Of a stretch of 64,000 nt of DNA, positions 44,700-57,006 are shown in pieces (the first letter of the stretch is position 1; each line of letters begins with the position of its first letter). Under the pieces are notes generated by a model. That model ran no database searches, was not told where the DNA came from, and was given only the letters and a program-made list of their open reading frames with translations. This stretch comes from Cichorium intybus (taxonomy: Eukaryota > Streptophyta > Magnoliopsida > Asterales > Asteraceae): positions 66,121,966-66,185,965 of the forward strand of contig CM042010.1 in NCBI GenBank assembly GCA_023525715.1, given 5' to 3'. The translations under genes were made by a program, and so were the position numbers.

Positions 44700-45740
44700 C
44701 TAACCTTCTTAGTTGGTACAAGGCTCAAGACTTTTGTTGTAGTCGCTAAGGCATAGTCCCAGAAACTGATCGGAAGCATAGCAGAACTCGACGAATGTCT
44801 AGTTCCTCCTTTCAGCATCACCACTGTGTTGTGGTATTCCAGGAGGAGTTAGATGTGAAACAATTCCACAGTTCCTTGGATGATTGTGGAACTCTTGACT
44901 AAGATATTCTCCACCCCTATTGGATTGGAGGATCTTAATCATTTTGCCCCGTTGATTCTCTATTTCGTTCTGAAACATTTTGAACACCTCGAATGTTTTA
45001 GACTTATGTTTAATCAAATAAACATACCCATATCTACTGAAATCATCAGTTAATGTGACAAAGTATCTTTCTCCATGTCTAGTAGCTGATCCTAACAGTC
45101 CACACACATCAATATCTATGAGGTCCAACAAATCCTTTCCTCTTTCATTGTTTCCTATGTATGCCACTTTTGTCATCTTTCCTAATAAACAAAACTCATA
45201 TACATTATCAGACTTGAGGTTAAATGATTCCAAAATCCCATCAGCTTGGAGTTTGGTGATGTGTTTCTTGTTTATATGGCCTAGTCGACAATGCCATAGA
45301 CATGATTTATCCAATACACTTTTGGATGTGCCTAAATCAACATTTAAGATTAAGTTATCATTTCTTCTAATGCTTACGACAGTTTCGTAAATTCCATTTG
45401 TAGGACATGCTTTAAATTAAATACAATGATTTTAAAAACTAAAATATTTTCATTATAAAAACCAAAGTCCAAAGCGTCTCGATATAAAGCACTAAAAGAA
45501 ATAATGTTTTTTTGCCATTTTTGGCGAATAGCAACAATATAATAACACAATAGAAACCCCAGTAGAAAGCACATGCTCGTAATCCCCAATCCTTTTGACA
45601 GCAGCCGTATGTTTGTTTCCTATGATCAGGTCAAGCTCGCCATGCCTTAGCTTCCTACTTCTTCTTAGTCCCTGGACATCAGAGCAAACGTTAGTACCAC
45701 ATCATGTGTATACTACCCAAGAGTTAGTAGCAAAAGTATT
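44700..45740 (-). pseudogene. Copia integrase and protease remnant, element D
   Basis: Frame 45,314-44,799 holds the integrase zinc finger (CLWHCRLGHINKKH; the first Cys of the CxxC pair has become Tyr in YEFCLLGKMTK) and core (DVCGLLGSATRHGERYF, ILQSNRGGEYLSQEF, GIPQHSGDAERRN). The second catalytic Asp is replaced by Asn (SNRGGEY instead of SDRGGEY). Upstream to 45,740 a shredded protease and linker region remains (LRRSRKLRHGELDL). The integrase continues, after the element E insertion, at 35,814. Confidence 0.82.
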
Positions 45741-46652
45741 ATGTAGTTCTATCATGTATATACCTGCGGTGCCAGACACTTTAGAGTTGATCTTCTTAAT
45801 CTGCTCCATGTATTTAGGGCAGTTTCACTTCCAATGTCTTTTTTTCGCGCAGTGGAAATAAATGGCCTCATCAGGTTTGGTGTCGGCAGTATCATGGAAC
45901 TGGCATTGCCCTTGTCGCTAGGGTTGGAGTTGGGATTGCCAACTTGACCCTTCCCTTTTCTTTTGGGCTTATTGGCCTTCCTTTTGTTGACTACCCCTTC
46001 CCTGATTGCCAATACTGAAGCCGTGGAGATGGAGTTCTTAGGGTTAGACATATTTTCCTTGGCGGTTTTCAGCATGCCGTGTGACTCCATTAAGGAATTT
46101 TCCAATCCATTCATTTTATAATTCAGTATGAACTGCTCAGTGAACGAAGGATAATATGTGGCCAGCTACTTAGCGATTGCAAATCTAAGTCGCTCCACTC
46201 TATCAATGTCTGCTTTCATCTTAAGCACGTGTACTTTGACAACGACTCCCTCCTGCTGCTTGCAATCTAGTAGGGCGATCATTGTGTTTAATCGTTCCTA
46301 TCTAGCCAGTCTTGGAACATCTCCATGAGCTGGTTGGCCATGCCGAACCCCCAGTAGTCTCGAAGCTCTTTTGAAGCTCCGGAACCATAGTTGCCAACAT
46401 GAGACAAGAGACCTTATCCGACTGATCTTTATGCTTTTGCCAAGCATCCCTAACATCTCTAGTTGCATCGTCAGCGGGAGCCTCAAGAAGAGCTACATCC
46501 AGAAACCAATCTTTCTTATCATACCGGAGCGTAATCCGAAGGGAACGTATCCATTCCAAGTAGTTGGGTCTTGTTAGCTTATCCTTAGAGAGGATTCTCA
46601 TTAGTGAGATATTTGTAACCGAATTCAAATTTGAATTTGTATTTGGAGCCAT
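45741..46652 (-). pseudogene. Copia gag of element D
   Basis: ATG at 46,652 ([20 protein letters not shown]) leads into a UBN2-type gag: LTRPNYLEWIRSLRITLRYD, SCLMLATMVPELQKSFET. A frameshift near 46,300-46,330 is followed by short frames to 46,114-45,752 (MNGLENSLMESHGMLKTAKE and a Lys-rich basic tail). The zinc-knuckle region is badly eroded. It is related to the gag of element E (similar MAPN start, WxxSxRIxL block). A (TA)n tract abuts the ATG. Confidence 0.8.
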
Positions 46653-46655
46653 ATA

Positions 46656-46738
<83 letters not shown>

Positions 46739-46748
46739 ATATATATAT
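46653..46748. repeat. (TA)n microsatellite, left of element F
   Basis: About 95 bp of near-pure TA with rare interruptions, starting at the gag ATG of element D and ending at the 5' LTR of F. Confidence 0.9.
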
Positions 46749-47017
46749 TGTTACAAGTAATTGGTGAATGACAACATTATGTCATCACTTTGTCATCACT
46801 TTGCATTTACCAATTAAATAACTATATTTGAATAGTAGACTTGGTAGTATAAATAGACCATCAATGTAAGGAAGAAAATGCATCTCATATCAACTCTTTC
46901 ACAATTGATATAAACTCTCTCTACTCTCTCCAAGCTCTCAAGCTTTCTTTCTTTCTTCATCTATATTCTAGTTTTTAGTTTGTTCATAATTGTCGTGGTA
47001 ATGCTGAATTTATAACA
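46749..47017 (+). repeat. 5' LTR of element F
   Basis: 269 bp, TGTTACAAG...ATTTATAACA, with TATAAATA at 46,848-46,855 and a CT-rich 3' part. Confidence 0.95.
46848..46855 (+). promoter_or_regulatory. TATA box in 5' LTR of element F
   Basis: TATAAATA, about 100 bp into the LTR and identical in the 3' copy (52,692-52,699); the likely core promoter. Confidence 0.7.
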
Positions 47018-47040
47018 CGTTATCAGCACGAGGCTCTAAC
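47018..47040 (+). other. Putative primer-binding site of element F (non-canonical)
   Basis: The sequence after the LTR is CGTTATCAGCACGAGGCTCT, not the TGGTATCAGAGCC seen in the other elements here. The primer tRNA, or tRNA fragment, is not obvious to me. Confidence 0.45.
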
Positions 47041-47162
47041 GAAGGCGATTAAAAGACACATCGATCTAATCAAGGTATGTAATTTCATCAAAACTAGAAT
47101 GTTAATTAATAATAATAATAATAACAACGATAACGAAAAAAAAACAACATTTTATTCTCGAA

Positions 47163-47288
47163 GTTATGACTACTAACAAATTTCTTTTCTTATTTATCCT
47201 TGACGTTATGACTACTAACAAATTTCTTTTCTTATTTATCCTTGACGTTATGACTACTAACGAAGTTCATTTCTTATTCTAAATTTAC
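47163..47288 (+). repeat. 42-bp tandem repeat, three copies, in leader of F
   Basis: Units begin GTTATGACTACTAAC at 47,163, 47,205 and 47,247; the third is diverged. Confidence 0.85.
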
Positions 47289-47314
47289 TTACGCTTTATT
47301 AACATTTATTATTG

Positions 47315-47640
47315 CAAACTAACTTTTGTTATCGCATACTAATTTTTATTTATGCAACTAATATTTATTTATGTATACTAATGTTTATTTATGCAAACTA
47401 ACGTTTATTTACGGCAACTAACGTTTATTTATGCAAACTAACGTTTATTTACGGCAACTAACATTTATTTATGCAAACTAACATTTATTTACGCATACTA
47501 ACATTTATTTATGTATACTAATGCTTATTTATATAAACTAATGTTTATTTACGCACACTAACATTTATTTATGTATACTAACTATTATTCATGCCCTGAC
47601 ATCTATTTATATATACTAACATTTATTTATGCGCAACCGA
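47315..47640 (+). repeat. 20-bp minisatellite in leader of F
   Basis: About 16 diverged copies of ACTAACRTTTATTTAYGCA, alternating between TATGCAA, ACGGCA and TATGTAT endings. Confidence 0.85.
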
Positions 47641-47790
47641 TTAAAAATAAAATTTTAAATTTTAAAATAAAAGGAATTTGAGAAGATTCATCTATTTAAT
47701 TATGTTTGTAACTATAATAAAAATAGTAAAACCCATCCCCACCTTTAAACAACAAATTTAATGAGTTTTATTTTTCTTAGGAACTACAAT

Positions 47791-48837
47791 ATGTCAAACA
47801 TTGCAAAGCTTGAATTTACCGCTCTTGAAGTCAGCGGAAAGAACTACATGCCTTGGACAATAGATGTTACGATGCATCTTGAGTCCATGGATTTATCTGA
47901 AACTATAAAAGAAAAAAATAAGTGCACGTCGCAAGATAAAGCACGTGCAATAATTTTCCTTCGCAAACATATCGATGAAATGTTGAGGTATGAATACCTC
48001 AATACCACTGATCCTAGCACTCTTTGGAAAAGCTTAAAAGAAATATTTGACCACCAAAAGGAAGTTATACTTCCAAGTGCTAGGGCTGAATGGTTATCGT
48101 TGAGGTTTCAAGACTTCAAAAAGGTACATGACTATAATTCCGCATTATTTCGGATATGTTCACAACTAAAATTTTGTGGGGAAGATGTTTCTGATGCTTC
48201 AATGTTGGAGAAAACTCTCTCCACATTGCATGCATCGAATATGACATTGCAACAACAATATCGTATACAAAAGCTCAAAAAATATTCTGAGCTTAATACA
48301 CTTCTCCTTGTTGCTGAACAAAATAATGAACTATTAATAAAGAATCACCAGTCCCGTCCAACAGGTTCAGTAGCACTTCCTGAAGCAAATGCTACTATCA
48401 CTTATGAACCAAGAAATAATTCGTATGGACGAGGACGTGGTCGTGGACGAGGCCGTGGTCGCGGTCGAGACCATTTTAACCAAAACCAATATTTTGGGCG
48501 CGGTTATACTCAGGGTCGTGGACGCGGTCATCCTTATAACCGTGGGCGTGGTCAAAGAAACAATAATCAACACACTCCACAAGGAAATAATGTCCAACCA
48601 CAAGAAAAAAGAAATGATGCCGGAACATCACAGAACCCCGGAGGTTCTTGTTATAGATGTGGTAGCACAGGTCATTGGTCAAGGACCTGTCGTACAGATC
48701 CCCATCTTTGTAAACTTTACCAAGATTCCATTAAAGGAAAGGGGAAAGAAGTCAACCTCATCGATGGTGTTGATCTAGGAAACATTGAACTAAACACTCT
48801 TGACTTTTGCAATGATTTAGACATCCTAGAAAACTAG
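47791..48837 (+). CDS. Gag of copia element F
   Basis: I choose ATG 47,791 (MSNIAKLEFTALEVSGKNYM) because it matches the conserved gag start; ATG 47,761 lies in the candidate intron. The frame gives 348 residues: a UBN2-type gag (YMPWTIDVTMHLES; LWKSLKEIFDHQKE; DYNSALFRICSQLKFCG), an arginine/glycine run (RGRGRGRGRGR, about residues 213-225, with more RG repeats after it) likely for RNA binding, and one CCHC knuckle CYRCGSTGHWSRTC (about residue 288). It stops at TAG 48,835-48,837 without reaching protease. Gag and pol are thus separate, in different frames, 116 bases apart. It would form the particle in the cytoplasm. Confidence 0.93.
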   Translation: MSNIAKLEFTALEVSGKNYMPWTIDVTMHLESMDLSETIKEKNKCTSQDKARAIIFLRKHIDEMLRYEYLNTTDPSTLWKSLKEIFDHQKEVILPSARAEWLSLRFQDFKKVHDYNSALFRICSQLKFCGEDVSDASMLEKTLSTLHASNMTLQQQYRIQKLKKYSELNTLLLVAEQNNELLIKNHQSRPTGSVALPEANATITYEPRNNSYGRGRGRGRGRGRGRDHFNQNQYFGRGYTQGRGRGHPYNRGRGQRNNNQHTPQGNNVQPQEKRNDAGTSQNPGGSCYRCGSTGHWSRTCRTDPHLCKLYQDSIKGKGKEVNLIDGVDLGNIELNTLDFCNDLDILEN

Positions 48838-48953
48838 TTTCCTTTTGTAACGTGTTTTTAGTTTTTTATTGTAATGTTTTTCTTTCTTAATGAAGTTTTT
48901 TCGAGTCACTTTTATTAAAATTTTGTTCATAACTCATCATTTATTTTTCTTAT
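48838..48953 (+). other. Gag-pol spacer of element F
   Basis: 116 AT-rich bases with a pyrimidine tract (TTTATTTTTCTTATATGAAG) just before the pol ATG. This could serve as a splice acceptor for a pol message; no proof in sequence. Confidence 0.4.
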
Positions 48954-51900
48954 ATGAAGTTCAAAATGAGTTCAACTGGAGCACAAAACCAAGGAAATCT
49001 TGGCGAACTCTTAATAATTGATTGTGGTACCACACACACCATCTTGAAAACAAAGAAATATTTTTCCACACTAAAACCCGTAAAAGGGCACATAAATACA
49101 ATATCAGGTCCTGTAGACTTGATTGTAGGAGCAGGAAATGCTTGTTTCATGTTACCTAATGGTACGAAATTTGTAATCAGTAATGCGTTATTTTCCCCAA
49201 AGTCAAATAGAAATTTATTGGGTTTTAATGATATATATCTTAACGGATATGACACATTCACCAAAACAATAGGAAACAAGAAATATATGTTTATAATAAA
49301 TGAAAACCATATATTGGAGAAATTACCACAATTTGATTCTGGTTTACATTTTACATATATAAATATAGTTGAGTCAAATTTGGTGGTTAAAGAAAAATTT
49401 TGTGATCCTAGAATATTTAGTTTGTGGCATGACAGGCTGGGCCATCCAGGATTAACAATGATGCGCCGAATAATTGAAAATACATTTGGGCATCCATTGA
49501 AGGACCAGAAGTTCCCTCAAATAGGTAATAAGAACCCGTGTATTTCTTGTTCCCTTGGGAAATTAATTACAAGACCTTCACCAATGAAAGTTGAAAGGGA
49601 ATCACCTAGATTTCTAGAAAGAATTCAAGGAGACATATGTGGACCAATTCATCCACCTTCTGGACCATTTAAATACTTTATGGTCTTAATAGATGCATCA
49701 ACTAGATGGTCTCATGTTTGCCTATTATCAACTCGTAACATGGCATTCGCAAAATTCCTAACTCAGATTATTAAACTGAGAGCACATTTTCCTGATTATA
49801 ACATCAATAAAGTGAGACTTGATAATGCAGGTGAGTTTACGTCTCAAGTATTTAATGATTATTGTATGTCTATAGGAATTAATGTTGAGCATCCAGTTGC
49901 ACATGTACACACTCAAAATGGTTTAGCAGAATCACTGATTAAACGTCTCCAATTAATAGCTAGACCATTAATAATGAGAACAAAACTTCCTGTTTCCATA
50001 TGGGGTCATGCAATTTTACATGCTGCATCACTGATTCGTATGAGACCAAGTGCATATCATACACATTCTCCCCTTCAACTTGTTTCTGGAAAAGAACCAG
50101 ATATATCCCACCTTAAAATTTTTGGAAGTGCAGTATATGTTCCTATTGCTCCACCACAACGTACAAAAATGGGTCCTCAAAGGAGGTTGGGAATATATGT
50201 TGGTTTTGAAACAAATTCAATAATAAGATATCTTGAACCTTTGACAGGTGATATGTTTACAGCACGTCTTGCTGATTGCCATTTCAATGAAGAAAATTTC
50301 CCAACGCTTGGGGGAGAAATGAAAACCCAAGAAAAGAATGTTTCATGGTATGAACCTTCTTTATCATATCTTGATCCCCGTACACAAGAATGTGAGATGG
50401 GTGTTCAAAAAATAATACATTTGCAAGAAGTTGCAAATCAATTACCTGATGCATTTACTGATACAAAAAGAGTTACTAAATCATATATACCTGCTGTTAA
50501 CGCTCCAGATCGAATTGAACTCCCAGATAGACAACCTGATAAAAAAGTAACTCAAGAATCCAAAGCACGCCTGAAGCGTGGAAGGCCATTTGGTTCTAAG
50601 GATGCAAATCCTAGAAAAAGAAGAGGAATGGAAAATATGTTTGAGCATAATGAAAGTGTTCATGAAGAAACACAAAATAACATTACTTCCCCAGTTGAGG
50701 AAATAAATGATAAGGAGATTGAAATTAATTATGGTGATATAAAAATAGTAAGGAGCCAATATGAATTAGAAGATATAATATTTTCTTATTCAGTTGCATG
50801 CAATATTATCAATGAGGATCCAGAACCACAATCTGTCATTGAATGCCAAAATAGGCAGGATTGGGGTAAATGGAAAGAGGCCATGCAAGCTGAATTAACG
50901 TCTCTTAATAACAGAAAGGTTTTTGGACCTATTATACTCACACCTGGAGTTGTGAAACCATTGGGATACAGATGGATTTTTATACGAAAAAGAAATGAGA
51001 AAAATGAAATTGTGAGATACAAAGCCAGGCTCGTTGCTCAGGGTTTTTCTCAAAGGCTAGGAATCGATTATGAAGAAACATATTATCCTGTTATGGATGC
51101 AATCACTTTCAGATATTTAATCAGTCTAGCAGTTTCTGAAAATTTAGATATGCATCTTATGGATGTTGATACTGCTTACTTATATGGATCACTTGACAGT
51201 GATATATATATGAAAATCCCCGAAGGATTTAAAATGCCAGAAGCATTAAGTGCAAAACCCAAACAAATGTATTCTATCAAGCTGCAAAGATCATTGTATG
51301 GGTTAAAGCAATCTGGACGTATGTGGTACAATCGTCTAAGTGATTACTTAATAAGCAAAGGCTTTAAAAACAATACTATTTGTCCGTGTGTATTTATTAA
51401 GAAAACAACATCTGGATATGTGATTATAGCCGTCTATGTTGATGATCTGAACATTATTGGGACGAATAAAGAAATCCTTGAAGTGATGGAATTTTTAAAG
51501 AAAGAATTTGAAATGAAAGACCTTGGGAAAACCAAATATTGTCTTGGTTTACAGATTGAGCATATGCCAAATGGGATACTTGTCCATCAATCGAACTATA
51601 CAGAAAGGGTCTTGAAACGTTTTAATATGGATAAAGCCAAACCTTTAAGCTGTCCAATGATTGTTAGATCACTAAATATTGACAAAGATCCATATCGCCC
51701 TTGTGAGGAAAATGAAGAAATTCTTGGTCCAGAAGTACCATATCTTAATGCAATTGGAGCTCTTATGTATCTTACTGATTGTACTAGACCTGACATTTCT
51801 TTTGCAGTAAATCTATTAGCAAGATTTAGTTCATCTCCAACAAAAAGACACTGGAATGGAATCAAGCACATATTACGATACCTTCGCGGAACTACTGATT

Positions 51901-52433
51901 TAGGTTTATTTTTTTCTAATAGTTCAAAACAAGGCTTGATTGGTTATGCAGATGCAGGTTACTTGTCTGATCCTCATAAAGCTAGATCCCAAACTGGATA
52001 TGTATTCATGAATGGAGGTACTGCAATATCTTGGCGTTCTCAAAAGCAAACACTCGTCGCCACATCTTCAAATCATGCAGAAGTAATTGCTCTAAATGAA
52101 GCTAGTAGAGAATGTACATGGTTAAGATCGATGACACAACTTATACTGACTTCTTGTGGAATTGATAAAGATAAATCTCCAACCTTAATCTACGAAGATA
52201 ATGCAGCATGTGTCGCTCAAATGAAAGAAGGGTACATCAAAAGCGACTGGACAAAACATATTCCTCCAAAGTTTTTTGAATTCACTCAAGAGCGTATAAA
52301 GAATCAACAGATTGAACTAAAATATGTTCAATCTAGCAACAATGCAGCAGATCTTTTCACAAAGGCACTTCCTACCAAGATCTTTAGAAAACATGTTTAT
52401 GGTATTGGAATGAGACATCTACACAATACATAA
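48954..52433 (+). CDS. Pol of copia element F: protease, integrase, RT, RNase H
   Basis: A 1,159-residue open frame. The start region MKFKMSSTG leads at once into the protease, LLIIDCGTTHTILKTKKYF (about residue 20; D-C-G replaces the usual D-S/T-G). The integrase zinc finger is LWHDRLGHPG...CISCSLGKL (about 160-200). The DDE residues lie in QGDICGPI (about 226), RLDNAGEF (about 288) and NGLAESLIKR (about 323). RT follows with ARLVAQGFSQRLGIDYEETY and YVDDLNIIG (about 830), then RNase H (IGYADAGYLSDPH; ATSSNHAEVIALNEASREC; IYEDNAACVAQ). It ends at TAA 52,431-52,433. All expected domains are present with no stop or shift. How pol is expressed relative to the separate gag is open. Confidence 0.94.
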   Translation: MKFKMSSTGAQNQGNLGELLIIDCGTTHTILKTKKYFSTLKPVKGHINTISGPVDLIVGAGNACFMLPNGTKFVISNALFSPKSNRNLLGFNDIYLNGYDTFTKTIGNKKYMFIINENHILEKLPQFDSGLHFTYINIVESNLVVKEKFCDPRIFSLWHDRLGHPGLTMMRRIIENTFGHPLKDQKFPQIGNKNPCISCSLGKLITRPSPMKVERESPRFLERIQGDICGPIHPPSGPFKYFMVLIDASTRWSHVCLLSTRNMAFAKFLTQIIKLRAHFPDYNINKVRLDNAGEFTSQVFNDYCMSIGINVEHPVAHVHTQNGLAESLIKRLQLIARPLIMRTKLPVSIWGHAILHAASLIRMRPSAYHTHSPLQLVSGKEPDISHLKIFGSAVYVPIAPPQRTKMGPQRRLGIYVGFETNSIIRYLEPLTGDMFTARLADCHFNEENFPTLGGEMKTQEKNVSWYEPSLSYLDPRTQECEMGVQKIIHLQEVANQLPDAFTDTKRVTKSYIPAVNAPDRIELPDRQPDKKVTQESKARLKRGRPFGSKDANPRKRRGMENMFEHNESVHEETQNNITSPVEEINDKEIEINYGDIKIVRSQYELEDIIFSYSVACNIINEDPEPQSVIECQNRQDWGKWKEAMQAELTSLNNRKVFGPIILTPGVVKPLGYRWIFIRKRNEKNEIVRYKARLVAQGFSQRLGIDYEETYYPVMDAITFRYLISLAVSENLDMHLMDVDTAYLYGSLDSDIYMKIPEGFKMPEALSAKPKQMYSIKLQRSLYGLKQSGRMWYNRLSDYLISKGFKNNTICPCVFIKKTTSGYVIIAVYVDDLNIIGTNKEILEVMEFLKKEFEMKDLGKTKYCLGLQIEHMPNGILVHQSNYTERVLKRFNMDKAKPLSCPMIVRSLNIDKDPYRPCEENEEILGPEVPYLNAIGALMYLTDCTRPDISFAVNLLARFSSSPTKRHWNGIKHILRYLRGTTDLGLFFSNSSKQGLIGYADAGYLSDPHKARSQTGYVFMNGGTAISWRSQKQTLVATSSNHAEVIALNEASRECTWLRSMTQLILTSCGIDKDKSPTLIYEDNAACVAQMKEGYIKSDWTKHIPPKFFEFTQERIKNQQIELKYVQSSNNAADLFTKALPTKIFRKHVYGIGMRHLHNT

Positions 52434-52580
52434 TGGTCATTCGATATCTAAATGAGGGGGAGTCAACTAGACACTGCACTCTTTTTTCCTTCGCTAAAGT
52501 TTTTTCCCACTGGGTTTTCTTTAGCAAGGTTTTTAATGAGGCAGTACTTCAAAGTTGAACTCTGATGTAGAATGATGTCA

Positions 52581-52592
52581 TTCAAGGGGGAG
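52581..52592 (+). other. Polypurine tract of element F
   Basis: TTCAAGGGGGAG directly before the 3' LTR. Confidence 0.85.
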
Positions 52593-53035
<443 letters not shown>

Positions 53036-54322
53036 ATTAGGTTCTTTTGAGAACCCAAAAAATCCTAAGATCTTGAGAACCAATTCTGGACCATTAGATC
53101 AAAAAAATCTAGGGCTGAGATGTAAGATGGCAGTTTTGTAATTATCAACATGTTCAATACTATATTAGACATTTTAAAAATGGACAGAAGGGTATATAGG
53201 GAATGAAAAATATTACTTCCTGATGATTAATTAACTAATTTAAGAAATCGATTATCTCTCTTAAAGTTACCGGATTTATCTCATACACGGTATTTTGTTC
53301 CGAATCCCACCTCCTTCTCTCCAAATCCCACCTTCTTCTCTCTCACGATTTATCACAATCAACCCTAAAATCTAATCGGAGCATAACCTTAAGCAACTGC
53401 AACCGTGCATCTGACAATTCTTCTCTCTAAAAACCTTAAACAATGTCGGGAATGACGTTGGGGTTGGGTTTGTCGGGAATGACGTTGGGGTTGGGTTCGT
53501 CGATTTCACAACCATTCCCATTTTTAGGTTTTTTATTAATTTTCTAATTCGTTAGGTGCTAACCGCTTCAAAAATTTCTTCTGTTGACTCCCAATAGTGA
53601 GGTATGGTTTTTGATTCCAGGTTACGCTTTTCTCTCATGTTTTCTATCTCCTTCTACCATTGTAACAGCTTGAACACCAATGTCTCTGCTTCGCCATGGT
53701 GCCACCTGGTACTTAATCACAAATGGTTCTCGACTAATATGGAGTTGCATCACAAATCCTTCATTGTTTCTGGTTAGTTTTTTTGTTTTCTCCGATTGAT
53801 TTCAAACCTTACATCCAAGCGTAAGATTAAAATAATATATGGTAATTGGCACGTTTATTGAAGCAACTGATAAGTAATTCCGTTCATGAAGACTTCTTGC
53901 TACAATATAAACACCAAGGAATTTCACTCTTTCTAATCTGAAGAGACAAGACAAAGCTTACCTGATAAATTTAAGCAACACTTTCTCATTCTTTAAAAGG
54001 TAAATCTTTCACCCATCTCATTAACAGTCTTACTAAAATAAAGGATCAATGAAGATCATTCTATGAAAGGCTCAATAACTGGTCTTTTTTGAATTGTATA
54101 TTGCTTCATAGTAGTAACCAGATAAATCTATGGTTGTATATATAATTACAGGTTATCTTGGAGTTGAACATATTAAGCTCCCAAGTAGTAATGGATATGT
54201 CACCGACTTGATTCTCAGAATTTGTAAGCAACACCTTTAGTTTGCTTGTGTAGACTTATCAGGAAAGAAATATAATCGTCTTGAATTTATTCTGATGGAT
54301 TTTGGATCTTATATTGTAGGAA

Positions 54323-54637
54323 ATGGAAAATACAGATCAGATTTGCAATATTTATGACACGATTGATAACTTCAAGGTTGATTCATTCTCCTTAGAACAC
54401 TATACAGAAAACTTGATGATAATCGACACATGTTCTCAGTCTCAGCAATATTGCAAAATCAAATGGCCTAACGTACAAGAGGTGGGCAGTAATATTAACA
54501 GATGCTCTCCAACCTTTGTGCCTCTTCTTGCTGCTAGTCTTCTGTCATCAAACAGGTTTACCATCTCTTTTGGAGATCAAATACCTAAAGAAGAAATCCT
54601 TCATCTTCATGATTCATTTGCATATGTGATAATTTGT
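54323..54637 (+). other. Unrecognised open frame inside H1 (possible captured exon)
   Basis: From ATG 54,323 about 105 codons of normal composition (MENTDQICNIYDTIDNFKVD..., SPTFVPLLAASLLSSNRFTI, SFGDQIPKEEILHLHDSFAY) run until the frame enters the CATATGTG repeat and becomes Tyr/Cys/Val nonsense. I do not recognise a family. The sequence before it contains candidate splice junctions (TTGTAG just before the ATG). It could be an exon of a host gene captured by the element; unproved. Confidence 0.35.
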
Positions 54638-54639
54638 TT

Positions 54640-55110
54640 ATACGTATGTGCGTATGTGCATATGTGCATATACGTATGTGCATATGTGCATACACGTATG
54701 TGCATATGTGCATATGCGTATGTGGATATGTTAATATACGTATGTGTGTATGTGCATATGTGATAATTTGTGCATATTTGCATTTTTTTAAAAGGTATAT
54801 ATGTGCATATGTGTCAGCATATTTACACATGTGCATATATGCACATGTGCATATGTGCATAGGTCTACATATTCATATATGTCTATTTCTTTTGTGTACA
54901 CATGTGTGCATATTTGCCTATATGCATACATATATGTTCCTATGTGCATATGTGTATATGCATGTAAGTATTTTTTGGGGGTTTTTTTTTAATATGTAGT
55001 TTTATAAATGCATATGTGCATATATGTTTATATGCATATAAATGCATATGTGCACATATGCATATATTCCTATATATGCAAAAATAGATGTGCATTTGTT
55101 CATATGCGTA
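54640..55110. repeat. CATATGTG / CATACGTATGTG alternating repeat tract in H1
   Basis: Irregular repeats of GTGCATATGTGCATATACGTAT over about 470 bp, self-complementary in short pieces. Related GTGCATATGTGCAT words form the loops of H2 and H3. Confidence 0.75.
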
Positions 55111-55788
55111 TATGCATGTATGTATTTATTTTATTGTTATTGAATATACATGTATATTAACTTTTATTAATGTCATTACAGGTTTTTGAGAATTTATCGA
55201 GCAAATTGGAGAAATGAAAATTGAAAATTTGAGAAATAAACATATCATGCATTTTCGTTGTATTTTTTATAATTTTTGTATGTAACGTTCATTATTTTTC
55301 GTTGTAATTTTTAAATTTTATGTATGTATCGTTCAAAACACTTGTATATTATTGTTTATAATAAAATGCGTTATTCATTTTTTTACATTGATATTAAAAA
55401 TACGAATATGCATATATGAATTGCGAAAATATGTATATATGCATTTGCGAGTATGCATATATACACCTGCAAATACACTAATATGTTTTTGTAATTTCAA
55501 AAATTTGATTTTTTTATAAAAAAATCAGAATTTTTATGTTTTTTTATTCCGGAAAAAATTATTAGAAAATAAAAACGAAAATCATATAAAATTTTTAAAA
55601 TTTAAAAATTCAAATTTGTTAGGCTAATTTTTAGCCTTAATTTTAGGAGTTGTTAATGTCGTTGCTTAAAATAAAAAAATTCAAAATTAAATGAGAATTG
55701 TAAAATGACAATCGTGCTCTTTTGTGATCTAACCAATCAGAAAGAGTTCTTAAGTTCTCATGGTTTTTTGAGTTCTCACAAGAACCCA

Positions 55789-56380
<592 letters not shown>

Positions 56381-56470
<90 letters not shown>
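56381..56470. repeat. (TA)n microsatellite between H2 and H3
   Basis: About 90 bp of TA. Confidence 0.92.
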
Positions 56471-56937
<467 letters not shown>

Positions 56938-56960
56938 AAAAGCAACTATATAAAAAAAAT

Positions 56961-56991
56961 GGCAGCAAACCCAGCAAGAAGCTGGGGTGCC
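56961..56991 (-). other. Hairpin in the 3' UTR of the LINE
   Basis: Arms CCCAGC and GCTGGG around AAGAA, extended by GGCA/TGCC outside with a small internal mismatch. A stem-loop near the 3' end is a known recognition feature in some LINEs; the role here is inference. Confidence 0.6.
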
Positions 56992-57006
56992 AAGAAGATA
57001 TAGGGA

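Larger units (their letters stand above)
47075..47780 (+). other. Candidate leader intron of element F
   Basis: CAAG|GTATGT at 47,071-47,080 fits a plant splice donor and a pyrimidine-rich TTTTTCTTAG ending at 47,780 fits an acceptor, 10 bases before the conserved gag ATG at 47,791. The 706-bp interval holds repeats and stops but no coding. The upstream in-frame ATG at 47,761 would be removed. Inference from splice signals only. Confidence 0.5.

Noticed and set aside
54585..54999. Cys/Tyr/Met/His-rich open frames on both strands
   Set aside because: They arise from the CATATGTG repeat tract and have no normal composition.
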